DNA of 64,000 nucleotides from Schizochytrium sp. TIO01 (taxonomy: Eukaryota > Sar > Bigyra > Thraustochytrida > Thraustochytriidae): the NCBI GenBank assembly GCA_004764695.1, contig SMSO01000004.1, forward strand, positions 833,501-897,500. The letters are read 5' to 3'. Positions 54,643 through 64,000 of this stretch are shown in pieces. The notes below the pieces were generated by a model. The model was not told where the DNA came from. It saw only the letters and a program-made list of their open reading frames with translations, and made no database searches. Each line of letters begins with the position of its first letter. Positions within the stretch are counted from its first letter, which is position 1. A program made the position numbers and the translations under genes.

Positions 54643-55987
54643 CTATTCCTTCTGCAAAGAACTTACTTTGTATAATGCTGGTTTAAGAAGAAATGGGTTG
54701 TTTGACCAGCCACTATGAGTTGAATACGAACAAAACCACTGATCCCAGATGGTCTTGCCTTTGTGGCAAGACCAAACAGGACGCTCATCTGTGCTTTCAG
54801 CCCAATATGTGCTTGGATCAATCAACCAATGGACGCTTTCCAAAGCGCTATGGTTAGATATGTAGGGTGTCTCTATGTGAAAAATATCTTTCTCATGGGT
54901 TTTCCAGACAGAAGGGTAAAATGGTTCTCCAGGAACCAGTCTATGACGCAACTTCACAATGTCGGCTTTTCCCGAGCGTAAGAGCACCTGTGCTTCGCGC
55001 AACGTTTGCACAGCCTGACCTGTACCTTCCATTGAATTTACCTGAAAATCCTCTTCAATGAAAAGAACGTGCTCTACGTTTGCTTGTAAAGCAATGTTGA
55101 CGAGGCGATTGAGTGCAGGTCCAATATTTAGTTGGGAGCGAGATCCCAACACTTGAAAATTAAGTTCTTGTGGGAGAAGATCGACTCGGGCATCTCGAGC
55201 CATGTGGTGAGGTATAGTGCCATAAATTTGATCAGGACTGTTTTGCCAATTTTGAAGAAACACATAGCGATGCGTTGCCATGGAAAGCAAACCGCTACTA
55301 GCCCAAGAAGCAGCTGCCTTCTGAAACGAGGCACCACCTCTACTTACTAAGACAATTATTGCTAGCCCTTGCGGTGAAGGGAGCGATGGATCTCTATCGC
55401 GTCTACTCTCTGATTCTAGATCTTGCAGCATCTCCTCCCGCTTTTGCTTAGAGCAAGCCTCAAAGTTTGCATTTTGCCGAATGGTTGGAAGCTCGGTTGT
55501 GACCTGTATCCAGCGGAGTACCCCAGAGCTTTGGCGATGACGCGCCCAAACTACAAGGGCGTGTTCTCCATAGGGAAGATTACGAAAAGTTATTACACGA
55601 GCATCTCTTGCAGGTAAGCAATGGACTTCTGGTCCATCGAACTGCACGGAGATTATTTGTGCGCAAACCTCCTCGTCACTGTTTAAACTAGTGACATCAA
55701 GTTCAAAACTACTCGTAGGAAGCACGAAAGAATCGTCCTTGCTCTTCTCCAAAAACCTAAGCCGAGGACCAATCCCCCGGTTTTAGGCTTTCGAGGGCCT
55801 CTTGGGCTCCCAAAACCTTGCAGGCACTAGAGAGCGGCTCAGAATCTTTGCCAGTTGCGCTGTCAAGCGAATATCCATCGAAGCAGGTTTTTTCCAATGA
55901 TCCTAACGGCGCAGAGGACGTCTTCTCGCAGAGCGTTGTAAGGACAGCTGCGAACAGCGTGAAGCTTACGGTTGTATTAACACGCAT
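54643..55987 (-). CDS. Secretory-pathway glycosyltransferase-like protein, frameshifted in this sequence
   Basis: Two minus-strand frames belong to one gene. The 5' part starts at the ATG at 55987 with a signal peptide or anchor (MRVNTTVSFTLFAAVLTTLC) and a lumenal stretch, then meets a stop at 55761-55763. The 3' part continues in the next frame. Dropping one C/G from the 5-base run at 55774-55778 gives an uninterrupted 447-residue protein reading ESLKPGIGPRLRFLEKSKDD across the joint. The C-terminal ~230 residues look like a GT-A fold: LAIIVLVSRGG start, a VLFIEEDFQV acidic motif in the DxD position, and a Trp-rich end (IWDQWFCSYSTHSGW). Donor unknown. The indel could be an assembly error or a real disabling mutation. 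No intron could account for a one-base shift. Confidence 0.6.
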
Positions 55988-56265
55988 CCGGGGTTTTATC
56001 AAGTAGACTTGAAGTTATGAGTAGCAAACCAAAGCCTTGAGTTGCAAGGGCATGAATGAGATCTAATTTTAATTTAAACAAAAAGTGTTACCTCCAGTCA
56101 TGATTGACCCTTGAAAATGGGCTTTACATCATGTAAAGAGAGGAAATAGACTGTGTTCAAGTGAAGTGGACAAGAAAGTGCGATGGACTGAGTGATATTT
56201 CTACATAAAAGTAATCGATGGTCATTTCTACAATAATCAGGCGCATAGTTGATTTGGTTATACTA

Positions 56266-57087
56266 TTATACTTGAATGATCCCACTTTTGATGTTGTTTA
56301 TGTCACTGGAAGCAGTGAGATCATCGTCGTCTCCCTGAAAGGTCTCTTCTTCGTCACTTCGACAGCAGCGGAAAAAAGCGGCTAGAATGGCCACTATAGC
56401 TGCGAGCACAGATGCAGCAAATCCAATACCGACGCCGAACTGATCCTGGGAAACGATTAGAACGTATGGATTAACACCGTCGCTAACATTTGCAGTTGAG
56501 TTTTGCACAAGAATACCAGCTTGACCTGATCGCAAAGCACTGTAGTAATCCCAGGACAATGCAACAGAGAACTGCGCAATTAAGAGAGCCGCAGAAATCA
56601 GATAAAGTACTGCAGAAAATTTTTTAGTGCCAATGGATGGTTTTGAAGCTGTGAGGCACGTTACAAAAAGACTCCCACTGAGACAGATAATGGCAACGGA
56701 GCCCAAAGCAATGACTGCAGACGCAGATGCAGGAGTTTGGAAATGCCCTTCTTCTCCAGAGCAAAATCCATAAGCACCAAAGCTCTTGTAAGCATCTACG
56801 GGGACAGAGCTTATCACAGGTAATGACGCAGAACAAGCTTCGTCTCCCACGCCGCCCATGGTAAGGCGCATTGAATTTGAAATAACAGTGTTACCAAATG
56901 CTGACGACTCTTCGTAGAGCGATATCCAAATTGGAGACGTGTGCAACGAAACGACGTCAGGTTCGAAGGAGACACTGTCTTTAAGAAGCCAGGAGGCCCA
57001 GATCCATTTAGCAGAAAATAAGGCACACACTGCAAGGATCCAAGAGAATAGCCCGCAAGCAGAGCTTACAGCACGTCCATTTAGCAT
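56266..57087 (-). CDS. Four-helix (claudin/tetraspan-like) membrane protein, paralog A
   Basis: 273 residues, ATG at 57087. Four hydrophobic segments at about 8-34, 121-146, 157-178 and 216-239. A large first extracytosolic loop carries SPIWISL, a conserved Cys (GDEACSASL) and the block FGAYGFCSGEEG. QFSVALSWDYYSALRSGQAG follows TM3. The cytosolic tail is acidic (FQGDDDDLTASS). The topology resembles claudin/PMP22/SUR7-type tetraspans, but I recognise no named family. It has a tandem paralog ~1.6 kb upstream (58700-59510), so the pair arose by local duplication. Confidence 0.65.
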   Translation of the reverse strand: MLNGRAVSSACGLFSWILAVCALFSAKWIWASWLLKDSVSFEPDVVSLHTSPIWISLYEESSAFGNTVISNSMRLTMGGVGDEACSASLPVISSVPVDAYKSFGAYGFCSGEEGHFQTPASASAVIALGSVAIICLSGSLFVTCLTASKPSIGTKKFSAVLYLISAALLIAQFSVALSWDYYSALRSGQAGILVQNSTANVSDGVNPYVLIVSQDQFGVGIGFAASVLAAIVAILAAFFRCCRSDEEETFQGDDDDLTASSDINNIKSGIIQV

Positions 57088-58699
57088 CTTCTATAGTATC
57101 TGAGTGAGTGGTTCGCGCAAACTTAATTTAGTTACAGGTTTCGTGCTTTACGCTTAAATATGCTTGAGAGTTTTGGGTTTGCTGACCAAGTGAGTAAAGG
57201 ACACCTCGAAGCCTTTTGAAAAAAAAAACAAAAAATATCCATGTTTACGACTAATGGCATACCGGAACACTTCGTGACAGGAATTCACCGTTTGCATTAA
57301 TCTTGGCAAGTTGTACGATAAATAAACTGCAAAGTATCGACTTTCTTGCTGGGCCAAATTCAGCTTTCGTGTTCAGAACTCATTATTGAGTCCTATAGTT
57401 TTTATTAGAGTTTGGACCCTTTTTTTTCACTTTTTTTCTTTGTATAATAAGCAGGATCTAATGTAGTATATATTTTTTTAATTACGTTGAGCTAAAGCTC
57501 TCATCGCTCAGCAAACTTAATGCAGTAAACCTATCTTGAAATAAGCACTCCTTGAGATTTCATGGGAGTGAACTCAAGCCCATTCTCACTTTCGCTTATG
57601 CAGTCGTCCAGGCTTTTGGGGTTGTTATAGTCCCGCTTTTTTTTCTTCTTAAAAAATTATATTCCTTCAGCACAACCTTATCTTCTTTAAACAACGATGT
57701 TTACCATATCTGATTTAGCGTATGCAAAAGAGAGGCGAACTTCTTGCAAGTTAACTCTAGAATAGATTAGGTAAATAACACTAGCGTCGGTGTAGCTCTT
57801 GGGTCGTTCCTTCGATATACATTTATCTTTCTATTTTTCAATTTCACCATGTGAGGTGAATCGCAAAAGCCAGCTTTAATAAGACTGAGGGCTTTGAATG
57901 TTCTGAACTATTCAAGGGGGGGCAGCAAAGCCGAATTTAGACATCTTGAACCAACTGCGTCCAAAATTAACATACCTTTATTACATAACATAGATACACT
58001 TGCACGAGCATTCAGCATGAACAGAACTTGTTCCAAGGCTATGAAGAATGTCCGCAAAATTGTCTCCATGAAAGGAAGAGCCTCAACAACTCTTCCTCAA
58101 TCTATACTGGAGCATGGAAATCCTGCTTCTAAGCCACATTATTCAAAAACCGAAGGTCATCAAAATGTTGATCTATCTATATCAGAATTTCCAATAGATG
58201 ATACCGTGGGGCAATATTCGTTGAAATGGAGTTCCATACACTCCGACACCAAATCACAAGCCACTGAATGCAGGATAGCTTCTCCTTGGTATGATTTTGA
58301 AAATTGTGACGACTGCATGACGAGGAAAACTACACAAGTTTTATGCAATTGCCAATGTTTGATCTTTGTTCTAAGTGAATATATGCTCAACATCTTAAAT
58401 GTTGCCGTATACATTATAGCTTCATCCATCAAGAACCTGAGATGTCATTGCTTAGCTCGTAAAGCTAATTAGATTATTTAGCGTTTTTAAGTTTCCATTA
58501 AAATCAAGCAATAAATAAAGACACGTATTAATGATTCCATTCTCATGAACCTAACCAGAATTAAACAACGCGTTGCTATTATAACACAATAATTCTACGG
58601 TTAGCTCTTTTTCAAAAAGTGACTACCCGTTTGGCTTTTCTGTACAATTCTAGAAGTAGAATTCGAAGTATATCCTTACAAATATTTATAGAGACTAAA
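57088..58699. other. Intergenic region between the paralogs
   Basis: AT-rich at 57400-57480 and 57640-57660. The only longer frame is at 58017-58472 plus (entered separately with low confidence). The left end should contain the promoter of paralog A. Confidence 0.45.
58017..58472 (+). CDS. Doubtful hypothetical ORF
   Basis: A 151-residue frame from the first ATG (58017); the frame is open upstream to a TTG at 57894. Ser/Lys/His-rich start, one hydrophobic C-terminal segment (FVLSEYMLNILNVAVYIIAS), Cys pairs (NCDDC, CNCQC). No recognised domain, no paralog in the window, and unusual composition. It may be a chance frame or part of a spliced gene. Confidence 0.2.
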   Translation: MNRTCSKAMKNVRKIVSMKGRASTTLPQSILEHGNPASKPHYSKTEGHQNVDLSISEFPIDDTVGQYSLKWSSIHSDTKSQATECRIASPWYDFENCDDCMTRKTTQVLCNCQCLIFVLSEYMLNILNVAVYIIASSIKNLRCHCLARKAN

Positions 58700-59510
58700 T
58701 CATACTTCCGCCGGCGATTCGAAAGCGCCAGCGGTTGCCTTCCCATCTACATGCTCTGCCTCTGGTGTAGGCTCAGAAGTTTTGATAATGAGTTGTAATG
58801 TAGCAGCAACGAGGGAAAAGAAAGCACCAATGATTGCAGCTGCAAAGCCAAGACCATAGTGAACATTGTCATTCAAAATTCCAACAACGTAGGCGGTTCT
58901 ATTCTCAGAGGAAAAAGAAGAGCTGGATTCTTCAATGTTAGGAAGAAGGAATTCCTGACTTGCCCGACATGAGTCCAGAGTAATAGTCCCATGTCAAAGC
59001 CACCGCAAACTGTGCGATTAAAAGAATACCACCGATTACAAAGCAGGCAGCCGAAATAAGACGCAGTACTTTGTTTGTTGGCCCTGCCCAGGGGGTTGCC
59101 ATTGCAATATTATAAATTGCAGCAGGGGTGAGAAACAGGACGGCAAATATTGCTAGGAGGAAAATAGCAAGCGCGTGGGGAGGGTATTGGAACTTGCCAT
59201 CTTCCTTCGTGCAGAATCCATACGCTCCGAAATAATCGTAAGCCGCGCCATCGTCCATCAATCGAAGGGTTGAGGAACACGCATCATCTGTTATATCGTT
59301 TGATGTGTAAGCAAATGCAGGAATTACAACTCCCAAAATATCGATGTTTCCGTTCATGGCGGAAAACCAGATCGGAGAGGTTGAAAAACTCGGGAGTGTG
59401 AAGCTGTTATCAACAGAAAACGATCCTTGTACCCACGTTTTGCTCACAAGAGAGATAATGGAGAAGGTCCAGGCAATAATGGTCACAATAGCTGCAAGTA
59501 GTTCCATCAT
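58700..59510 (-). CDS. Four-helix membrane protein, paralog B, with a one-base frameshift
   Basis: The intact-looking frame runs from the ATG at 59510 to a premature TAA at 58938-58940, giving 190 residues and only three helices. Dropping one base of the CC at 58948-58949 (minus strand) continues into a frame that supplies the fourth helix (HYGLGFAAAIIGAFFSLVAA) and a tail ending at 58700, 269 residues in all, matching paralog A (273). Shared blocks: TSPIWFS, DDACSSTL, YFGAYGFC, AQFAVALTWDYYSGL, GLGFAA. The restored junction SGIL aligns with paralog A's AGIL. So this is either a single-base assembly error or a truncated allele. Function unknown, as for paralog A. Confidence 0.6.
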
Positions 59511-60646
59511 GGTGCTCTGGTATAGTAACTTGTTTTTATTCGTCTATTTTGTAATTGATTGATTGCAGATCTTGGTTTTGGGATATGTAGTTTGTTTTAA
59601 TTGACCTCCGTAGTTTGGTGTTTGCTGACAAATTGTTGGGCAACCAGTTCGTCAAAACGAGATGCAGCAAAGCTAGATAATCTCCATATGGTGTTCAGTC
59701 AAATATTCCTATGTAAACTTTCATCTGATCTGAATGAAGAGGGTACGCCTACATCTCATCTAGGTAGCATGAGTTTCAGTTACTCGTGAAAAGGTTTCCA
59801 ATAAAAGACTTGCTTTAATGATTTAATATTATATATATTTATACAATATTTCCTGTAATTTTTTTATTAAAAATTTTTTTCTCTCTAAGATGTTTGACAC
59901 ACTTTGGGACTTTTACGAATCCATGTTTCAGTTTTCCAGAAGAGCGGGTTTGAAGAGACTAAATTGGTTTTCAGAGTCAGGACAAGCGCAACCTTTGACC
60001 GCAGCTGAGGGTGTAGACATGTAAGGTAAGTACTCAGAGTCAATGTTCTGAATTCTTATTTCGAGATAGTTACACATTGGGAAAAATTTATATAATGAAT
60101 TCAATGAGATGGAAAAGAGAGAAGTAAGAGCGAAAATGGCCAGCGGCCAACTGAAGTCGGTACATCTCGAAACGAATTGAATCATGATGTCTGACTAGCG
60201 TCACAGCGCGACTGAAATTTGGCCCTACAGCACATCACATTCATGAAGTTTCAGACCTGTTAAAAAATCCCTGTGCCGCGCACCGGATGTAGCATCTTGT
60301 GAGGTACAAGGATGCTGAAAGACAAGATTTACCAAGTCGAATCGAAAGGGTTGAAGACCAAATCCATCCTTTCGACTTGAAGGTCTGACTGAATATATCG
60401 CTCAATTTGCAGAAGCAATACACCAGAATTCGTTGGAAAATTAGCTCATAATCATTATTGATAGTATGTTTAAAATGGTAAACGTCTGGGCATAGAAGGC
60501 TACTGTCTAATTGCTTTTACGCTGGGATATTCAGTTGGTGACCAAAAATGGCAAGACTTTCTTCTGCGGGTCTCACCAAGACAATGACACATTCTAATAA
60601 GAACACGATTTAAGGTTTTGGGATTTCGTAACCTATTGGTACTGAG
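59511..60646. other. Intergenic region, no gene seen
   Basis: About 1.1 kb between two minus-strand genes. AT-rich at 59820-59880. Short frames without domains. It should include the promoter of paralog B at its left end. Confidence 0.5.
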
Positions 60647-63600
60647 TTAAGCCTCAGAGTTCCCCTCCTGCGCGTTCCACAGAGCAGCATAGGCTCCATC
60701 ATGTTTTGCAAGAAGCTCATCATGCGTACCCTGTTCGACAGGAACGCCGTGAGAGAAAACAACAATTTTATCAGCATTCTGGATTGTTGTGAGACGATGC
60801 GCGACTACAAGAGTTGTGGCCTGGAGATCATCGATCATCGTGTCGAGAGCGTCCTGAACAACACGTTGTGATTCGTTATCAAGAGCACTTGTAGCTTCAT
60901 CAAGAAGCAAAATCTTAGGACGGCGCATGAGGCATCGTGCCAAGCAGATGCGCTGACGCTGACCACCACTTAGCTGACTTCCTTGCGGCCCGACATCAGT
61001 TTGGTAACCATCAGGAAACTGCATAATGAAATCATGTGCGTTCGCCTTCTTTGCGGCTGCCTCGACCATCTCTTGGGTTACAATGACGTTTTCACCGTTA
61101 CCATCCGGTCCAGCTGGGATACCATAGGCGATATTCTCAAATACTGTAGTTGCAAAAAGCTGTCCCTCTTGCTGCACATAACCAATCTGCTGGCGAACCC
61201 ATGCCACATTAGCATCCTTAGTTTCTACGCCGCGGATTTTTACGGAGCCACCAGTTGCATCGTAAAAACGTTCTACTAAGCTGATACAAGTAGATTTACC
61301 GGAGCCCGATGCACCAACCAAGGCTACAGTTGTGCCGCCCTTAATGTGCAAAGTCATGTCGTCATAGATGAGTGCATCCGGACGGGTAGGGTAGGCAAAT
61401 GTGATGTTGTCAAAGGTAATATCATTTGACGTGACCGCCTCTTCCTTGAGACCCGACGTGTCTTCGGGGTTGATTTTGGACTTGCGGTCAATTACGCTAA
61501 ACACGTTGCTTACACCAACGCTAGCTTTGGCAACATCTGGTGCCATCGCAGCAGACTGGCCCATACCAAAGCCAACCATCAAAATCGTCATAATAGACGT
61601 AAAGACGTCGAGAAAGGTGTAGCCCTTGTACTCAATGAGACGAGCTGCATAAAAGAATGCAATGGCATAGACGGCAAAAATCACAGCTTGAGAGAATCCA
61701 AAACCAAACCCAGCACTTAGACCCTTCTTAATTCCGAGCTTAGAAGGTCCAACAAGGAACTCATCGTAAAGTCCAACAACACGAGTGCGCAAATTAAAGG
61801 CGGTGACGGTACGAATGCCATAGATGGCCTCGGTGAGTACCTGACTAGCATCTGACAAGGCTTTGTCGTCCTCCTTAGCAAGACCGCTCATAACCATCAT
61901 CTGCATTGCTGCACCAATCACGATAAGGGGCAACATTGCAATCAACACGAGAGTGAGCTGCCAGCAGTAGAAGAAGGAAATAATGATTCCAGCAACGGCC
62001 GTTACAGAGTTCATCACAGCAAGACCGAGACGATCTGTGATGCTCGCTTTCACCACAGAGGCGTCAGTGGCAAGTTTTGAAGTCAAACCTCCAACACTGT
62101 TCTTGCGTTCATCGTAATATCCAATTTCCTGTCGCAACAAAGCCTGGAAGAGCTCAGCACGAACGCGTGAAGTCATACGCTCACCAATGATTCCAAAAAA
62201 GGTAAACTGGCCCCAATAGCAAATTCCGGTAGCAACAGCAAGACCAATGAAGCAGAAAATGTATGTGTGAGACTTCTCTGTCACAAGATCTTGAGACGGA
62301 AAGTAGTACACAGTTGCAATACCGGAAAAGATGATACCAAAAGCAGGCATGATGGCGCCGTTCACAAGGGCAGAAAGAACAGCAGGAATGTAGAGTGCTT
62401 TTTCCGGCTTACTATAGGCGAACAGGCGACTTGTCGAAACCTTGTAGACATCTTCCTTCTTCTTCTTCTTACCGAAACAACCTTTGGCCTCTTCCTCTTC
62501 GGGTCCACTTTCAAGGTCTGCCTCATCTTCCTCTCGAGCTACTGGAAGGGAAGCTGCTGAGCGGCCCAGCCTATCCTTACCATGTGCGCTCTGAGAGCGA
62601 CTCTTTTCGTGGTACATTCCGCTTCCCTCGCGATAAGGGGCCTCTTCTGGCTCACTTGAATTACTGATGTGCGACCCGAAACGCTGTTGCAACTCCTCGT
62701 CTTTCTCCATCACCTTTTGGATGTCAACTTCTCCACTTCCGTCGCCATGACCGTGTTCCTGAGAGCGAGTAGCTGCTGCGACCAGAGCGGAATACATGCC
62801 ATCTAACTTCAAAAGTTCAGAGTGAGAGCCTTGCTCCAGAACTCCACCAGCATTTGCACCAAGAACTACAATCTTGTCTGCGGTGCGAACAGTGGAGAGG
62901 CGGTGGGCAATAACCACAGTTGTACGACGACGTTTCCGCAAGAGCTCATCAAGAGCATGTTGAACAATACGTTCGGACTCCGAGTCAAGAGCTGAGGTTG
63001 CTTCATCGAGAATTAAGGTGTTGGGATCACGAATGATGGCCCGGGCAATGGCGATACGTTGCTTCTGACCACCTGAAAGAGTAGACCCACGTTCACCGAC
63101 AAATGTGTCAAAGCCCTCAGGTAAGTCGCTGATGAAATCATAAGCGTTTGCAGCACGTGCAGCGTCTTCAATCATCTGACGTGTGACTGTGACTCCAGGT
63201 GCAGCACCTTGGGCAATATTTTGCGCCACAGAAGTAGCGAAGAGAACAGGTTCTTGACCAACCAAGCCAATCTGCGCACGAAGTGATGCCACATTGAATT
63301 CACGAATGTCCTTGCCATCAAGAAGAATTCTGCCAGCTTCCGGATCGTAGAAGCGCATCATAAGCTGAGTCACTGTACTCTTTCCGCAACCAGAACCACC
63401 AACGAGAGCAGTCGTTTTGTTTGGCTCAATGTCGAGATTCAGTCCATTAAAGATGATAACCTCTTGACGAGCAGGATAGCGAAAGGTGACATTATCAAAA
63501 CGGTAGAGACCAACAAGCTTGCTAGTCTCTACCTCTTCGCCAGGAGTACCGCTAGAGTCAATTTCAGGTTCACGATCGATCACCTGGAAAATTTTACCAG

Positions 63601-64000
63601 CTGCAGCACGTGCGTTCGTGAGGGATGACATGCTCGGAGCGGCCTGACCAATTGCCATAGAACCAATGATGATGGAAAAAAAACAAGCCAAAATGTCACC
63701 ACCATTAATGCAGCTTACTGTAGCATCAGCGTAATTGCAACCACAATCGCAGGCAGAACATGAGCACACATCTGCAGCCGTATTGAGTGTGAAGACATCT
63801 ACATAGTCGGCAAATTGGCAACCAATCGCAAGACCTTGATTGTATGTCAGAGGGACATTAGTCTGGCAATAGCCCTGGTAAACAGGGTCCACACGAGATG
63901 CATCATATGGATAACGTGCAGCGGCAGTATCCTGGTCATCGAAAACAATCTTGGTACCAAACCAAAAAGCGAGCGCGTAGCAGAGGAAGTAAACTCCAAA
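60647..64000 (-). CDS. ABCB/P-glycoprotein-type full ABC transporter, 5' end beyond the window
   Basis: The frame is open through the right edge (64000), so the N-terminal membrane helices and start are missing. In protein order: TM5 of the first half (LCYALAFWFGTKIVF); a ~75-residue Cys-rich extracytosolic loop before TM6 (CSCSACDCGC near 63730-63765); NBD1 with Walker A GGSGCGKST (~63377-63404), signature LSGGQKQR and Walker B LILDEATSALD. An acidic/Ser linker and a KKKKED patch follow. The second six-helix domain (from ~62430 down) leads to NBD2 with Walker A GASGSGKST (~61295-61321), LSGGQRQR and LLLDEATSALD. Both ATP sites look complete. The family exports hydrophobic drugs, lipids or metabolites at the plasma membrane or vacuole. 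Substrate unknown. Confidence 0.92.
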   Translation of the reverse strand, partial: FGVYFLCYALAFWFGTKIVFDDQDTAAARYPYDASRVDPVYQGYCQTNVPLTYNQGLAIGCQFADYVDVFTLNTAADVCSCSACDCGCNYADATVSCINGGDILACFFSIIIGSMAIGQAAPSMSSLTNARAAAGKIFQVIDREPEIDSSGTPGEEVETSKLVGLYRFDNVTFRYPARQEVIIFNGLNLDIEPNKTTALVGGSGCGKSTVTQLMMRFYDPEAGRILLDGKDIREFNVASLRAQIGLVGQEPVLFATSVAQNIAQGAAPGVTVTRQMIEDAARAANAYDFISDLPEGFDTFVGERGSTLSGGQKQRIAIARAIIRDPNTLILDEATSALDSESERIVQHALDELLRKRRRTTVVIAHRLSTVRTADKIVVLGANAGGVLEQGSHSELLKLDGMYSALVAAATRSQEHGHGDGSGEVDIQKVMEKDEELQQRFGSHISNSSEPEEAPYREGSGMYHEKSRSQSAHGKDRLGRSAASLPVAREEDEADLESGPEEEEAKGCFGKKKKKEDVYKVSTSRLFAYSKPEKALYIPAVLSALVNGAIMPAFGIIFSGIATVYYFPSQDLVTEKSHTYIFCFIGLAVATGICYWGQFTFFGIIGERMTSRVRAELFQALLRQEIGYYDERKNSVGGLTSKLATDASVVKASITDRLGLAVMNSVTAVAGIIISFFYCWQLTLVLIAMLPLIVIGAAMQMMVMSGLAKEDDKALSDASQVLTEAIYGIRTVTAFNLRTRVVGLYDEFLVGPSKLGIKKGLSAGFGFGFSQAVIFAVYAIAFFYAARLIEYKGYTFLDVFTSIMTILMVGFGMGQSAAMAPDVAKASVGVSNVFSVIDRKSKINPEDTSGLKEEAVTSNDITFDNITFAYPTRPDALIYDDMTLHIKGGTTVALVGASGSGKSTCISLVERFYDATGGSVKIRGVETKDANVAWVRQQIGYVQQEGQLFATTVFENIAYGIPAGPDGNGENVIVTQEMVEAAAKKANAHDFIMQFPDGYQTDVGPQGSQLSGGQRQRICLARCLMRRPKILLLDEATSALDNESQRVVQDALDTMIDDLQATTLVVAHRLTTIQNADKIVVFSHGVPVEQGTHDELLAKHDGAYAALWNAQEGNSEA

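Overview
This window looks like nuclear DNA of a unicellular eukaryote. Three genes need a spliceosomal intron to make sense (99, 177 and 252 bp, all with GTAAGT donors), and the genes are otherwise mostly intronless, widely spaced and on both strands. A labyrinthulomycete/thraustochytrid-type stramenopile fits best (inference, moderate confidence): few introns, microsatellite-rich spacers, a TatB-like protein that would act in mitochondria, and a very large intronless polyketide synthase. Many open frames begin at GTG or TTG. I moved such starts to the first in-frame ATG, or to an upstream exon where splice sites support one.

Layout. 0.4-2.0 kb: a type II membrane glycosyltransferase. 2.0-10.9 kb: a gene-poor, microsatellite-rich block. 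10.9-12.4 kb: a mitochondrial type II NADH dehydrogenase. 14.3-16.2 kb: a secreted-domain 2-oxoglutarate-oxygenase-like protein fused to a Ctr copper transporter. 16.4-17.4 kb (minus): a two-exon TatB-like protein. 18.0-20.3 kb: a small ORF, then a two-kinase fusion (uridine kinase/PRK-like plus PfkB).

22.2-39.2 kb: the centrepiece, one intronless 16.9-kb gene for a 5,640-residue modular type I polyketide synthase with no acyltransferase domain. It has a GNAT-ACP loading module, four extension modules (KS-DH-KR-ACP, KS-KR-ACP, KS-DH-KR-ACP, KS-degenerate DH-cMT-KR-ACP) and a terminal thioesterase with Cys at the nucleophile position. The architecture is that of bacterial trans-AT synthases, but the gene lies between intron-bearing eukaryotic genes. 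No acyltransferase, PPTase or tailoring gene is next to it, so malonyl loading and carrier activation must come from elsewhere in the genome.

39.7-41.0 kb (minus): a two-exon CaM kinase. 43.7-45.4 kb: a two-exon ATP/ADP-carrier-like MFS transporter. 45.7-46.4 kb: dethiobiotin synthetase. 47.1-50.4 kb (minus): mitochondrial Lon protease. 50.4-53.3 kb: microsatellites. 53.3-54.2 kb: an N-formylglutamate amidohydrolase-family enzyme. 54.6-56.0 kb (minus): a secretory glycosyltransferase with a one-base frameshift. 56.3-59.5 kb (minus): two paralogous four-helix membrane proteins, one also frameshifted. 60.6 kb to the right edge (minus): an ABCB-type full ABC transporter whose 5' end lies outside the window.

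Apart from the synthase, the genes are housekeeping or membrane functions (respiration, mitochondrial proteostasis and protein translocation, biotin, copper, glycosylation, signalling, efflux). I see no sign that they form one pathway.
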